Counted from the stretch's first letter, positions 1 through 10,110 are shown. The stretch: DNA of 42,080 nt from Comamonas terrae (GCF_001544075.1 NZ_BCNT01000025.1:1-42080), one strand, 5' to 3'. Translations and numbers: made by a program. Notes: generated from the sequence alone by a model not told the origin.

Positions 1-61
1 CCAAGGCTGCGGGGTTTTTTATTGCTGGGTTGAATATTCGCGAGCAGGAAAAGGATCAGGC
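1..61. other. Left edge: possible terminator tail and rsuA leader
   Basis: A G-run followed by six T (about 12-20) looks like the 3' half of a terminator whose first arm lies outside the window. The rest is leader for the next gene and includes a purine-rich AGGAAAAGGAT stretch that can act as its ribosome binding site. Confidence 0.35.
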
Positions 62-808
62 ATGCAATTGCAGGAGATGTTGTATACCCAGGGTTTTGGC
101 ATCCGCCGCGTGTGTTCGGGTCTGGTGCAACAGGGGTGGGTGCAGCTGTGGAACGCACAAAGCAACGCATGGGAGCAGGTGCTCGATTCGACGCTGGAGA
201 TCGATCCCGAAGGGCTGCGCTTCAAGGTACAGGGCGTGGAATGGGAATACCACGAACTTGGCTATGTACTGCTCCACAAGCCTGCGGGCACCGAGTGCTC
301 CCAGAAGCCATCGGCCCATCCGAGCATTTATACCCTGCTGCCAGCGCCTTTGCGGCAGCGGCCCAACAAAGGGGCCATCCAGGGTGTGCAGGCAGTGGGC
401 CGCCTGGATCAGGACACCACGGGCCTGCTCTTGCTCAGCGATGATGGCCAGTTCATCCACCGCATGTCCTCGCCGAAGAAGCATGTGTCCAAGGTGTACC
501 GCGTGACCTGCAAGCATCCGGTGGACGACAAGCAGGTGCAGCGCCTGCTCGACGGCGTGGTGCTGGACGATGATCCCAAGCCGGTCAAGGCTGCAGCCTG
601 CGAGCAGGTGGACAGCCATGTGCTGGACCTGACCTTGACCGAAGGCAAGTACCACCAGGTCAAGCGCATGCTGGCCGCCGTGGGCAACCGCGTGGAAGGC
701 CTGCACCGCTGGAAGATGGGCGGTCTGGTCTTGCCCGTGGATCTGGCGCCGGGCCAGTGGCGTTGGCTGACGCCAGAAGAGCTGGCCTTGCTCAAGCCCG
801 GGAAATAA
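62..808 (+). CDS. rsuA: 16S rRNA pseudouridine synthase, RsuA family
   Basis: This 248-residue protein belongs to the RsuA/RluB/RluE/RluF family, which isomerises a uridine in ribosomal RNA to pseudouridine. The family signature GRLDQDTTGLLLLSDDG is present, with the catalytic aspartate at about D116. An N-terminal S4-like RNA-binding part (residues 1-55) precedes the catalytic domain, and the motif EGKYHQVKRML near residue 200 is typical of the family. Length and layout fit RsuA (16S U516) best, but RluE-like specificity cannot be excluded. The ATG at 62 follows a purine-rich ribosome binding site. The gene ends on a terminator shared with the convergent hslR. Confidence 0.87.
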   Translation: MQLQEMLYTQGFGIRRVCSGLVQQGWVQLWNAQSNAWEQVLDSTLEIDPEGLRFKVQGVEWEYHELGYVLLHKPAGTECSQKPSAHPSIYTLLPAPLRQRPNKGAIQGVQAVGRLDQDTTGLLLLSDDGQFIHRMSSPKKHVSKVYRVTCKHPVDDKQVQRLLDGVVLDDDPKPVKAAACEQVDSHVLDLTLTEGKYHQVKRMLAAVGNRVEGLHRWKMGGLVLPVDLAPGQWRWLTPEELALLKPGK

Positions 809-834
809 AAAAAGCCTCCTGAGGGAGACTTTTT
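807..834. terminator. Bidirectional terminator between rsuA and hslR
   Basis: A run of seven A, an imperfect stem (AAGCCTCC / GGGAGACTT, one mismatch, short TGA-type loop) and a run of T give a hairpin that can end transcription from either side. It lies between two convergent genes, where such a terminator is expected. Confidence 0.7.
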
Positions 835-865
835 GCCGTGGCCGCTTTCTGTCATGGAAGTCGGT

Positions 866-1297
866 TCAGTCCTCGATGGAGGCGCTCCAGCGGTCTCCCC
901 AGGGATCGCGCATGCGCTCCATGTCGCGGCGGTCGCGCTTGGTGGGGCGGCCGGTATGCTGGGCAGCCAGGGCCGCGGCCGGCTCGGGGGCCCGGCGCCT
1001 TTGTTCGGCCAGCTGTTCGCGGTTGAGCTTGCTTTGTGCCGTTTCCTCATATAGCGTCTGCGCCACGGGAGCGGGCCCGCGCATGCCGCTCAGGCCGCGC
1101 ACGATCACTTCCTTGGGAATGTTGCCCTGCTTGAGGGCAATCGTGTCGCCCGGATGTATTTCGCGGGCGGCCTTGGCATGGCTGCCATTGACCGTGACCC
1201 GGCCTCTGCCGATTTCCTCCACGGCCAGGCTGCGCGTCTTGTAAAAGCGCGCGCACCACAGCCACTTGTCCAGACGCATGGATTCCAGTTCGCTCAT
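866..1297 (-). CDS. hslR: Ribosome-associated heat shock protein Hsp15 (S4 domain)
   Basis: This 143-residue basic protein has an S4 RNA-binding domain at its N-terminus (MRLDKWLWCARFYKTRSLA, residues about 7-25, then the VTVNG strand). This is the Hsp15 pattern. Hsp15 binds free 50S subunits that still carry a nascent peptidyl-tRNA and helps recycle stalled subunits. The C-terminal tail is rich in Arg, Glu and Ala and ends with GRPTKRDRRDMERMR, which is common in Hsp15 proteins. No good Shine-Dalgarno is visible before the ATG. It lies 27 bp downstream of the tctE stop codon, on the same strand. Confidence 0.88.
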   Translation of the reverse strand: MSELESMRLDKWLWCARFYKTRSLAVEEIGRGRVTVNGSHAKAAREIHPGDTIALKQGNIPKEVIVRGLSGMRGPAPVAQTLYEETAQSKLNREQLAEQRRRAPEPAAALAAQHTGRPTKRDRRDMERMRDPWGDRWSASIED

Positions 1298-1324
1298 ATG
1301 CGTATTTTGCGAGGCTTTGGTGAC

Positions 1325-2833
1325 TCAAGCCAAGTCGTTGGGCGCTGCTGCCTCACTGGTTTTTTCGACTGGAAACATCGGTAACCGTACCAGGGCCTGC
1401 AGGCCGCGGACCTGGCCGTCCACATCATGCAGATTGCTCAGAGCGATGCGGCCGCCCAGCGTCTGGACGATTTCCTGGCAGATGGCCAGCCCCAGACCCG
1501 AGCCGCTGCGCGCATTGCCGGCCGAAAAGGGCTGGAACAGGCGCTGAGCCAGCTCCTGGTCGATGCCGCTGCCGCTGTCGCGGATGCTCAGCATGGCATC
1601 CGGGCCCTGCGCCTGGACATGGATCTGCAGCTGGCCGCGCGGCGGCGTGTGGCGGATGGCGTTGTGCAGCAGGTTGCGCGTGAGTTCGCGCAACATCCAT
1701 TCGTGCGCGGGAACGGGGCATGGACGGGTGTCTATGGCGAAATCCATATCGTGCTCGGCGATCAGGGGCGACAGCTCCAGGGCGATGTCGCGCACGATCT
1801 CATCCAGCAACACCGGCGGCGTGGGCTGGGGTGCATTGCTGTCTTCCTGGCGCAGTTGCTCCACCTTGGCAAGGGCCAGCATCTGGTTGGCAACGCGCGT
1901 GGCGCGGTCGACCGTAGTGCCGATTTCCTCGAGTGCCTGCATGGGCGGGATGTCGCCGCGCTGGGCGGACTGCACCTGGGCCTTGAGTACCGCCAGCGGC
2001 GTGCGCAACTGGTGGGAGGCGTCGCGCACGAAGCGTTTCTGGTTGTCGAGCAGCCGCCGCAGCCGGCCCATGAGCTGGTTGGTGGCATCCAGCAGCGGCT
2101 GCACTTCACGGGGCGCCTGCGAGGCATCCAGGGGGCTCAGGTCGCCCTGGGAGCGCGCATGCAGGCTCTGGCTGAGCTGGCGCACAGGCTGTGTGGCGCG
2201 CTGGACCACGATGACGACGATGAGTGCCACCACCATGACCAGCAGGGCCTGGCGGATCAGGGTATCGCGCAGGATCTGCAGGGCCAGGGTCTCGCGCAGC
2301 TCCAGTGTCTCGGCCACCTGGATCACCGCCATGCCGCGGCCGTTGGAGCTGGCCACGGGCTGCAGCAGCACGGCCACGCGCACCGGATGGCCGCGGAACG
2401 TGTCGTTGTAGAAATCGACCAGCGCCGCATAGGGCGGGCGCTGCGGTATGTGGCCGTGCCACATGGGCAGTTCGTCGAAGCCCGAAATCAGCTCGCCGTC
2501 GAGCGTGGAGACGCGGTAGAACATGCGGCTCTGATTGTCGGCCTCGAAAGTCTCCAGCGCCGAATAGGGAACAATGGCCCGCAGCCTGGCGTTCTCGTCG
2601 TAGCCGGTGACGTCGATCTCCTCGCTGATGCTCTTGGCCGAAGCCAGCAGCGTGCGGTCGTAGGCCGTATGCAGCGTGGCCAATGTCTGCTGGTACAGGC
2701 TCCAGGCGTTGAGGGCGATCAGCAGGATGACAGGCAGCAGAATGCCCGTGAGCAGCAGCCGCCGCAGCGACCAGGGCGTGCGTCTGCGCCGCCCTGCCGA
2801 AGAGGCGTCGCCCGGGTCGCCCAGCCTTGTCAT
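1325..2833 (-). CDS. tctE: Sensor histidine kinase, TctE-like
   Basis: A 502-residue membrane sensor kinase. Transmembrane segments at about 22-47 and 191-211 flank a periplasmic sensing domain of about 145 residues. A HAMP-like linker follows, then the dimerisation and phospho-acceptor helix with the H-box RDASHQLRTPLAVL (His274). The ATP-binding domain has an N-box (LLHNAIRHTP), a G1 box (DSGSGID) and a G2 box (GSGLGLAI). The start codon overlaps the response-regulator stop by 4 bp (ATGA), so the two are translationally coupled. Its position next to tctCBA makes it the likely sensor for tricarboxylates such as citrate. That ligand is inferred from context and from the known TctDE pair. Confidence 0.85.
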   Translation of the reverse strand: MTRLGDPGDASSAGRRRRTPWSLRRLLLTGILLPVILLIALNAWSLYQQTLATLHTAYDRTLLASAKSISEEIDVTGYDENARLRAIVPYSALETFEADNQSRMFYRVSTLDGELISGFDELPMWHGHIPQRPPYAALVDFYNDTFRGHPVRVAVLLQPVASSNGRGMAVIQVAETLELRETLALQILRDTLIRQALLVMVVALIVVIVVQRATQPVRQLSQSLHARSQGDLSPLDASQAPREVQPLLDATNQLMGRLRRLLDNQKRFVRDASHQLRTPLAVLKAQVQSAQRGDIPPMQALEEIGTTVDRATRVANQMLALAKVEQLRQEDSNAPQPTPPVLLDEIVRDIALELSPLIAEHDMDFAIDTRPCPVPAHEWMLRELTRNLLHNAIRHTPPRGQLQIHVQAQGPDAMLSIRDSGSGIDQELAQRLFQPFSAGNARSGSGLGLAICQEIVQTLGGRIALSNLHDVDGQVRGLQALVRLPMFPVEKTSEAAAPNDLA

Positions 2834-3519
2834 GCCGCGCTTTCCGTCTTGAGCAGGTAGCCCAGGCCGCGCAGCGTGACCAGCTGCAGGCCGGTGCCGG
2901 AGAGCTTTTTGCGTAGCCGGTAGGCCACCACTTCGATGGCTTCGTACTGCACGTCGACTTCGCCGGGAAAGACCAGGCTGAACAGCCTTTCCTTGGCGAC
3001 CGCATGGCCGGGACGGGCCAGCAGCGCATGCATCATGGCCAGCTCGCGCGGAGTCAGCTCCATGATCTCGTTGTTCAGATACAGCGCACCGCTTTCCTTT
3101 TCGTAGCGCAGTGCGCCCATCTCCACGGCCTCCGAGGCCGGTTTGGGTGTGAAACTGTCATGGCTGCGCCGCAGCAGGGCGCGCAGCCGCGCCTCCAGTT
3201 CGTCCAGATCGAAGGGCTTGGCCAGATAGTCGTCGGCGCCGGCGTTCAGGCCCAGCACGCGGTCGCCCACGGTGCCGCGCGCCGTCAGCACCAGCACGGG
3301 GGTGCGCAGGCCCTGGGCGCGCACGCGCTCCAGCACCTGCAGGCCGTCCAGGCCGGGCAGGCTCAGGTCCAGCACCACGGCATCGGGCTCGCGCGTCAGC
3401 CAGTGGGCCAGGGCGCTGGGGCCGTCGGCGGCCACTTCCACATTCAGGCCGCGGCGCATCAGCGTGCGCTGCAGCGTGGTGCGCATGGCAGAGTCGTCTT
3501 CAACAAGCAGCAATTGCAT
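2830..3519 (-). CDS. tctD: OmpR-family response regulator, TctD-like
   Basis: A 229-residue response regulator. The receiver domain (1-115) has the acidic pair E7/D8/D9, the phospho-acceptor D51, T79 and K101. A winged-helix DNA-binding domain of the OmpR type fills the C-terminal half (LTPRELAMMHALLARPG, then a YRLRKKL recognition region). The start at 3519 (MQLLLVEDD) is preferred because response regulators begin a few residues before the first beta strand. The frame stays open upstream to 3648, but that part does not resemble the family and runs into the promoter region of tctC. It is paired with tctE and divergent from tctC, which it probably activates. Confidence 0.87.
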   Translation of the reverse strand: MQLLLVEDDSAMRTTLQRTLMRRGLNVEVAADGPSALAHWLTREPDAVVLDLSLPGLDGLQVLERVRAQGLRTPVLVLTARGTVGDRVLGLNAGADDYLAKPFDLDELEARLRALLRRSHDSFTPKPASEAVEMGALRYEKESGALYLNNEIMELTPRELAMMHALLARPGHAVAKERLFSLVFPGEVDVQYEAIEVVAYRLRKKLSGTGLQLVTLRGLGYLLKTESAA

Positions 3520-3542
3520 GGCGCGCACGTTAGCACCGACTG

Positions 3543-3569
3543 ATGCCGGCGTTCTCCGCGGGCCGGCAT
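3543..3569. promoter_or_regulatory. Inverted repeat in the tctD-tctC divergent region
   Basis: ATGCCGGC (3543-3550) and GCCGGCAT (3562-3569) form a perfect 8-bp inverted repeat separated by 11 bp. It lies just upstream of the tctD start and could be an operator or a hairpin in the tctD leader. The function is unknown. Confidence 0.35.
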
Positions 3570-3581
3570 GCCCCCGTGAAT

Positions 3582-3597
3582 CTAGGGAATGCCCTAG
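3582..3597. promoter_or_regulatory. Candidate regulator binding palindrome upstream of tctC
   Basis: CTAGGG-AATG-CCCTAG is a perfect 16-bp palindrome between tctD and tctC, 69 bp before the tctC start codon. CTAG is usually rare in such genomes, so two copies in one palindrome stand out. A TTGACA-like hexamer at 3614-3619 follows, without a clear -10 partner. TctD is the obvious candidate binder, by inference. Confidence 0.4.
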
Positions 3598-3665
3598 GTG
3601 TTTGGACAGCTGTTTGACAGGCAGGACCTTCATCATCGCCCCACCCATTACAAAAGGAGCAAACC

Positions 3666-4625
3666 ATGCGTCGTGATACCTTTTTGAAGTCGCTGGCCGC
3701 CTTGGCGGCAGTTGGCAGCCTGCCGCTGTCGGCCCAGGCCGCGGCAGCCATCAAGATGATGCTGCCGGCCAACCCGGGCGGTGGCTGGGACACCACGGGC
3801 CGTGCCCTGGGCAAGGCCCTGCAGGATGCCGGCGTGGCGTCCTCGGTGACCTACGACAACAAGGGCGGCGCAGCCGGCGCCATCGGCCTGGCGCAGTTTG
3901 TGAACAGCAGCAAGGGCGATCCCAATGCCATGATGGTCATGGGTGCCGTGATGGTGGGCGGCATCATCACCGGCAAGCCGCCCGTGAACCTGAGCCAGGC
4001 CACGCCGCTGGCGCGCCTGACCAGCGAATACAACGTCTTCGTGCTGCCCGCCAATTCGCCCTACAAGAACATGGCCGAGGTGGTCGCCCAGCTCAAGAAG
4101 GACCCGGGCTCCATCAAATGGGGCGGCGGCTCGCGCGGCTCCACCGAACACATTGCGGCAGCCATGATCGCGCGTGAAGTCGGCGTGGACCCCGCCAAGA
4201 TCAACTACGTGGCCTTCCGCGGGGGCGGCGAGGCGATCTCCGCCATCCTGGGCGGCAACGTGACCGTGGGCGGCAGCGGCTATTCGGAGTTTGCCGAGTA
4301 CATCGCCAGCGGCAAGATGAAGCCCATCGGCGTCACCTCGGGCCAGCGCCTCAAGGGCCTGGACACGCCCACGCTCAAGGAGCAGGGCATCAACGTGGAA
4401 ATCGGCAACTGGCGCGGCGTCTACGGCGCGCCCGGCATCAGCAAGGCCCAGCGTGACGAGCTGATCGCCATGATCGAAAAGGCCACCAAGAGCAAGGCCT
4501 GGGCCGAAGCCATGCAGAAGAACGACTGGACGGCCGCCTGGCTGGCCGGCGACGCCTTCGCCAAGTTCGTGGACGACGAGTTCGCAAGCCTGCGCGCCAC
4601 CATGGTCAAGTCCGGCATGGTGTGA
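3666..4625 (+). CDS. tctC: Tricarboxylate-binding receptor, TctC/Bug family
   Basis: A 319-residue periplasmic solute-binding protein of the tripartite tricarboxylate transporter (TTT) family. It has an N-terminal export signal (about residues 1-26) and then the Bug/TctC fold, with the characteristic PANPGGGWDTTGR segment and GGGSRGSTEH ligand-loop region. It captures a di- or tricarboxylate and hands it to TctB/TctA. The ATG at 3666 follows AAGGAG with ideal spacing. It is first in tctC-tctB-tctA and is separated from tctB by 159 bp containing a hairpin. The exact substrate (citrate or another organic acid) cannot be read from the sequence. Confidence 0.88.
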   Translation: MRRDTFLKSLAALAAVGSLPLSAQAAAAIKMMLPANPGGGWDTTGRALGKALQDAGVASSVTYDNKGGAAGAIGLAQFVNSSKGDPNAMMVMGAVMVGGIITGKPPVNLSQATPLARLTSEYNVFVLPANSPYKNMAEVVAQLKKDPGSIKWGGGSRGSTEHIAAAMIAREVGVDPAKINYVAFRGGGEAISAILGGNVTVGGSGYSEFAEYIASGKMKPIGVTSGQRLKGLDTPTLKEQGINVEIGNWRGVYGAPGISKAQRDELIAMIEKATKSKAWAEAMQKNDWTAAWLAGDAFAKFVDDEFASLRATMVKSGMV

Positions 4626-4632
4626 TGAAGGC

Positions 4633-4661
4633 AGGCAGCCGGGCGCCCTGTCCGGCTGCTT
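4633..4661 (+). other. Stable hairpin between tctC and tctB
   Basis: A GC-rich inverted repeat (GCAGCCGG at 4635-4642, CCGGCTGC at 4652-4659, extended by one wobble and one A-T pair) sits 8 nt after the tctC stop and has no T-run after it. It is more likely an mRNA-stabilising or attenuating stem, raising the binding protein over its membrane partners, than a full terminator. Confidence 0.45.
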
Positions 4662-4784
4662 CGGCGAAGAAGGCGTCATGCCTGGGGCCATGCCTTGCCA
4701 GCCTTGGCTTGACCGTTTTTTTAGCCTCCGGTGCCATTGCAGGCACTCCGCCCCGAGTGCCGGCACCCCAATACATGCAATCTC

Positions 4785-5378
4785 ATGTCTGAAACTTTCC
4801 AAAAACTGGCCGAGGCCGCGGAGACCGCCCAGGTCTCGGCCTATGCCGATCCGGACGAGCCCCAAAGCCCCAACGTGCCTTCCGCGATGGCGCAGACCAT
4901 TGTGGGCGCCGGCGTGCTGCTGGTGGCCATAGGCCTGGCCGTGGGTGCGCTGCAGATTCCGGGCGACTCCGGCTACGGCGGCGTCGGCCCCAACTTCCTG
5001 CCCTGGCTGTGCGCCGCAGTGCTGGGCCTGTGCGGCACCATGCTGATCTGGGAAGCCCGCACCGGCGGCTTTCGCCATGCGGCCGATCCCGGCGGTCAGC
5101 CCAAGGCCGACATCCTGCCCTTTGTCTGGGTGTCCGCGGGCCTGCTGGTCAATGCCGCGCTGATCGCCAAGCTGGGCTTCATCTTCAGCTGCGCGCTGTG
5201 CTATGTACTGGCCGTCCAGGGCCTGCGACGCGCGGCGGGCCAGAGCCAGGCCGGTGCCATCGGCACCTGGGCCAAGGACGTCGTGACGGGCCTGCTGATC
5301 TCGGCTCCCGTGTTCTGGATGTTCACGCAATTCCTGGCGATCAACCTGCCGGGCCTGACTGAAACAGGGTGGCTGTAA
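4785..5378 (+). CDS. tctB: TTT transporter small membrane subunit, TctB-like
   Basis: A 197-residue integral membrane protein with about four hydrophobic segments (near residues 36-55, 68-86, 110-145 and 170-190), the size and layout of TctB, the poorly conserved small subunit of tripartite tricarboxylate transporters. The start at 4785 (MSETFQKL) is chosen over an in-frame upstream codon at 4731 because the extra 18 residues are not membrane- or family-like. Its stop codon overlaps the tctA start (TAATG). It forms the membrane complex with TctA and works with the TctC receptor. Confidence 0.83.
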   Translation: MSETFQKLAEAAETAQVSAYADPDEPQSPNVPSAMAQTIVGAGVLLVAIGLAVGALQIPGDSGYGGVGPNFLPWLCAAVLGLCGTMLIWEARTGGFRHAADPGGQPKADILPFVWVSAGLLVNAALIAKLGFIFSCALCYVLAVQGLRRAAGQSQAGAIGTWAKDVVTGLLISAPVFWMFTQFLAINLPGLTETGWL

Positions 5379-6901
5379 TGGATATCTTCAACGCACTTCT
5401 GGCCGGCTTTGCCACGGCCATCACCCCCGTCAACCTGCTGTGGGCGCTGGTGGGCTGCGCGCTGGGCACGGCCGTGGGCGTGCTGCCCGGCATCGGCCCC
5501 GCAGTGGCCGTGGCCATGCTGCTGCCGATCACTGCCAAGGTGGACGTGACGGCGTCCATGATCTTCTTCTCCGGCATCTACTACGGCGCCATGTATGGCG
5601 GCTCGACCACCTCCATCCTGCTCAACACCCCCGGCGAAACCGCCAGCATGGTGACGGCCATGGAGGGCAACAAGATGGCCAAGAGCGGCCGCGCCGGCGC
5701 GGCGCTGGCGACGGCGGCCATCGGCTCCTTCGTGGCCGGCACCTTCGCCACCGTGGTCGTGACGCTGTTCGCTCCCTACGTGGCCGACTTCGCCGTGAAG
5801 CTGGGCCCGCCCGAGTACTTTATGCTCATGGTGCTGGCCTTCACCACGGTGAGCGCGGTGCTGGGCCAGAGCTCGCTGCGCGGCATGACAGCGCTGTTCG
5901 TGGGCCTGGCCGCCGGCTGCGTGGGCATGGACCAGATCTCCGGCGCGGCCCGCTACACGGGCAACCAGATGGAGCTGCTGGACGGCATCGACATCGTGCT
6001 GGTGGCCGTGGGCCTGTTCGCCGTGGCCGAGGTGCTGTACGCCGCCCTCTATGAAGGCAAGGTCGAGGAGTCGCAGAACAAGCTGACCCGCGTCCACATG
6101 ACCCGTCGCGACTGGAAGCGCTCCTGGCCCGCCTGGATCCGCGGCACCGTCATCGGCACGCCGTTCGGCTGCATTCCCGCCGGCGGCACCGAGATTCCGA
6201 CCTTCCTGAGCTACGCGACCGAAAAGAAGCTGGCCAAGGGCGAGGACAAGGCCGAATTCGGCAAGCAGGGCGCCATCGAAGGCGTGGCCGGCCCCGAGTC
6301 CGCCAACAACGCCACGGTGACGGCGGCCCTGATCCCGCTGCTGACGCTGGGCATTCCCACCAGCAACACCACGGCCGTGCTGCTGGGCGCGTTCCAGAAC
6401 TACGGCATCAACCCCGGCCCGCAGCTGTTCACCAGCTCCGCGGCCCTGGTATGGGCGCTGATCGCCTCGCTGTACATCGGCAACGTCATGCTGCTGGTGC
6501 TCAACCTGCCCATGGTGGGCCTGTGGGTCAAGCTGCTGAAGATTCCCCGCCCCCAGCTGTACGCCGGCATTCTGATCTTCGCCACCGTGGGGGCCTACGG
6601 CATGCGCCAGAGCGCGTTCGACCTGTTCCTGCTCTACGGCATCGGCGTGCTGGGCGTGATCATGCGCCGCTTCGACTTCCCCACCGCCCCCGTGGTGGTC
6701 GGCATGATCCTCGGCCCCCTGGCCGAAGCGCAGATGCGCAACGCGGTCTCCATCGGCGAAGGCAGCTGGTGGATCTTCCTGCAGCGCCCCATGTCGCTGA
6801 CGCTGATCGTCATCGTGCTGGCCGTGCTCATCGTGCCGCGCGTGATCAAGCGCATGGCCGATGCCAGGCAGGCGCGCCTGGAGGAGGGTGCGGCCGCCTG
6901 A
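5378..6901 (+). CDS. tctA: TTT transporter large membrane subunit, TctA
   Basis: A 507-residue polytopic membrane protein with around 10-12 hydrophobic segments and strong TctA hallmarks: [17 protein letters not shown] near the N-terminus, [20 protein letters not shown], and the second-half repeat with [21 protein letters not shown]. TctA forms the translocation path, energised by an ion gradient. The start at 5378 (MDIFNALL) overlaps the tctB stop by one base. A GTG three codons upstream would extend it only slightly. It is last in the operon and is followed by a strong terminator. Confidence 0.92.
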   Translation: MDIFNALLAGFATAITPVNLLWALVGCALGTAVGVLPGIGPAVAVAMLLPITAKVDVTASMIFFSGIYYGAMYGGSTTSILLNTPGETASMVTAMEGNKMAKSGRAGAALATAAIGSFVAGTFATVVVTLFAPYVADFAVKLGPPEYFMLMVLAFTTVSAVLGQSSLRGMTALFVGLAAGCVGMDQISGAARYTGNQMELLDGIDIVLVAVGLFAVAEVLYAALYEGKVEESQNKLTRVHMTRRDWKRSWPAWIRGTVIGTPFGCIPAGGTEIPTFLSYATEKKLAKGEDKAEFGKQGAIEGVAGPESANNATVTAALIPLLTLGIPTSNTTAVLLGAFQNYGINPGPQLFTSSAALVWALIASLYIGNVMLLVLNLPMVGLWVKLLKIPRPQLYAGILIFATVGAYGMRQSAFDLFLLYGIGVLGVIMRRFDFPTAPVVVGMILGPLAEAQMRNAVSIGEGSWWIFLQRPMSLTLIVIVLAVLIVPRVIKRMADARQARLEEGAAA

Positions 6902-6960
6902 GGCAATCCTTTGCTAGCCTACTGCGGATGAGCCACGCATGGCATCTGCGGGCACTCACA

Positions 6961-6990
6961 CCCTCTGTCCAAAAGACAGAGGGTTTTTTT
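6961..6990 (+). terminator. Rho-independent terminator after tctA
   Basis: A perfect 9-bp stem (CCCTCTGTC / GACAGAGGG), a 5-nt CAAAA loop and seven T. It lies 60 bp after the tctA stop and separates the tct operon from the activator gene downstream. Confidence 0.92.
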
Positions 6991-7162
6991 ATGGGCCGCC
7001 CCGGGGCAGAACGTCTGCTGGACCATGGCTGCACGGAGCGTGCAAGTGCCGGGGGCTTTCCGGTGGACATCCTCTTGGGGCGAAATGGAATATCCCTCAG
7101 AATGCCTTGGAGTGCTTTATGTCAAAGCGCCAGCAGCTCTCTTTATCGGAGCGCCTCCCACC

Positions 7163-8713
<1,551 letters not shown>

Positions 8714-8716
8714 GCT

Positions 8717-8776
8717 TTGTCTGCAATTCAGGCATTTGTCTGAAGTTCAGGCAATTCGATGTCTGGATTTCGGGCA
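8717..8776. promoter_or_regulatory. Three tandem dyad sites, probable upstream activating sequences
   Basis: Three related 18-mers lie in a row: TTGTCTGCAATTCAGGCA (8717-8734), TTGTCTGAAGTTCAGGCA (8736-8753) and ATGTCTGGATTTCGGGCA (8759-8776). Each is an imperfect dyad of half-sites TGTCTGAA / TTCAGGCA around a central base. They start 4 bp after the activator stop codon and lie about 70-130 bp upstream of the predicted sigma-54 start site, the usual place for enhancer sites of such activators. Confidence 0.7.
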
Positions 8777-8817
8777 TCCAATGGGTGACCAAGCAGGCGT
8801 CGCAAGACATGGATGCC

Positions 8818-8834
8818 TTGGCATGAACCCTGCT
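8818..8834 (+). promoter_or_regulatory. Sigma-54 (-24/-12) promoter of the ABC importer operon
   Basis: TTGGCATGAACCCTGCT matches the RpoN consensus TTGGCACG-N4-TTGCW. The GG (8820-8821) and GC (8832-8833) dinucleotides have the required 10-bp spacing. The expected start site is near 8845, giving a leader of about 52 nt to the ATG at 8897. An alternative in-frame start at 8840 would lie upstream of the transcript. Confidence 0.78.
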
Positions 8835-8896
8835 AGACAATGCGCAGGCAGGCAAAGACCTGTACGAGATCTGAAGAACGAACCGGAGACAAACCC

Positions 8897-10108
8897 ATGC
8901 TCAAGCACCCCCAGCGGCGCACCCTGATCCAGTCGGCTGCGCTGGCCGCGATGGCCATGACAGCGGCCGCCATGGCGCCTGCGGCGCTCGCGGAGTCCGA
9001 AATCCGCATTGCCCACGTCTACAGCAAGACCGGCCCTCTGGAAGCCTACGGCAAGCAGACCCAGGCCGGCCTGATGATGGGCCTGGAATATGCGACCGGC
9101 GGCACCATGACGGTGGCGGGCAGGAAGCTGGTGGTGATCGAGAAGGACGACCAGGGCAAGCCCGATCTGGGCAAGAGCCAGCTGGCCACCGCGTATTCGG
9201 ACGACAAGGCCGACCTGGCCGTGGGCCCCAGCGCCTCGGGCGTGGCGCTGGCCATGCTGCCCGTGGCTGAGGAATACAAGAAGATCCTGATCGTGGAGCC
9301 CGCCGTGGCCGACTCGATCACGGGCGACAAGTGGAACAAGTACATCTTCCGCACGGGCCGCAATTCCAGCCAGGATGCGATCAGCAATGCCGTGGCCATC
9401 GACAAGCCCGGCGTGACCATTGCCACGCTGGCTCAGGACAATGCCTTCGGCCGCGACGGCGTCAAGGCTTTCAAGGAAGCCATCAAGAAGGGCAAGCTGG
9501 TGCACGAGGAGTACCTGCCCGCGGCCACGACCGACTTCACGGCCGGCGCCCAGCGCCTGATCGACAAGCTCAAGGACCAGCCGGGCAGGAAGATCATCTG
9601 GATCGTCTGGGCAGGCGCCGGCAATCCTTTCAAGATCGCCGACATGGACCTCAAGCGCTACGGCATCGAGATCGCCACGGGCGGCAACATCCTGCCTGCC
9701 ATGGCCGCCTACAAGAACCTGCCGGGCATGGAAGGCGCGACCTATTACTACTACGGCATTCCCAAGAATCCGGTCAACGAGGCGCTGGTGTCCATGAACT
9801 ACAAGCAGTTCAAGGCGCCGCCGGACTTCTTCACGGCGGGCGGCTTCTCGGCCGCCATGGCCATCGTCACGGCGCTCAAGAAGACCAATGGCGACACCAA
9901 GGCCAATGCGCTGATCAAGGCCATGGAAGGCATGAGCTTCGACACGCCCAAGGGACCGATGACCTTCCGCAAGCAGGACCACCAGGCCATGCAGAGCATG
10001 TACCACTTCAGGATCAAGAACGACCCGGCCTTTGCCTGGGGCGTGCCGGAGCTGGTGCGCGAGATCAAGCCTGAAGAAATGAACGTTCCCGTCCGGAACG
10101 GACGGTAA
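8897..10108 (+). CDS. ABC importer periplasmic binding protein, Liv-type
   Basis: A 403-residue receptor of the branched-chain amino acid / amide type (Peripla_BP_6). It has an N-terminal signal peptide (1-31, ending near APAALA), then EIRIAHVYSKTGPLEAYGKQ, and two alpha/beta lobes. Families like this bind amino acids, amides, urea, aromatic acids or short carboxylates, so the ligand cannot be fixed from the fold. A GGAG at 8885-8888 sets the start at 8897. It is the first gene after the sigma-54 promoter. A 181-bp gap with two dispersed repeats separates it from the ATPase gene, which may lower expression of the downstream genes relative to this receptor. Confidence 0.87.
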   Translation: MLKHPQRRTLIQSAALAAMAMTAAAMAPAALAESEIRIAHVYSKTGPLEAYGKQTQAGLMMGLEYATGGTMTVAGRKLVVIEKDDQGKPDLGKSQLATAYSDDKADLAVGPSASGVALAMLPVAEEYKKILIVEPAVADSITGDKWNKYIFRTGRNSSQDAISNAVAIDKPGVTIATLAQDNAFGRDGVKAFKEAIKKGKLVHEEYLPAATTDFTAGAQRLIDKLKDQPGRKIIWIVWAGAGNPFKIADMDLKRYGIEIATGGNILPAMAAYKNLPGMEGATYYYYGIPKNPVNEALVSMNYKQFKAPPDFFTAGGFSAAMAIVTALKKTNGDTKANALIKAMEGMSFDTPKGPMTFRKQDHQAMQSMYHFRIKNDPAFAWGVPELVREIKPEEMNVPVRNGR

Positions 10109-10110
10109 CC

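Noticed and set aside
3520..3648. An upstream extension of the response regulator by 43 residues
   Set aside because: The added residues do not fit a receiver domain and would overlap the palindromes and promoter of tctC. MQLLLVEDD at 3519 is the natural start.
8714..8776. A CRISPR array or phage attachment site at the three short repeats
   Set aside because: There are only three imperfect 18-bp units with spacers of 1-5 bp and dyad symmetry. That fits protein-binding sites, not CRISPR repeats with unique 30-bp spacers, and no integrase is present.
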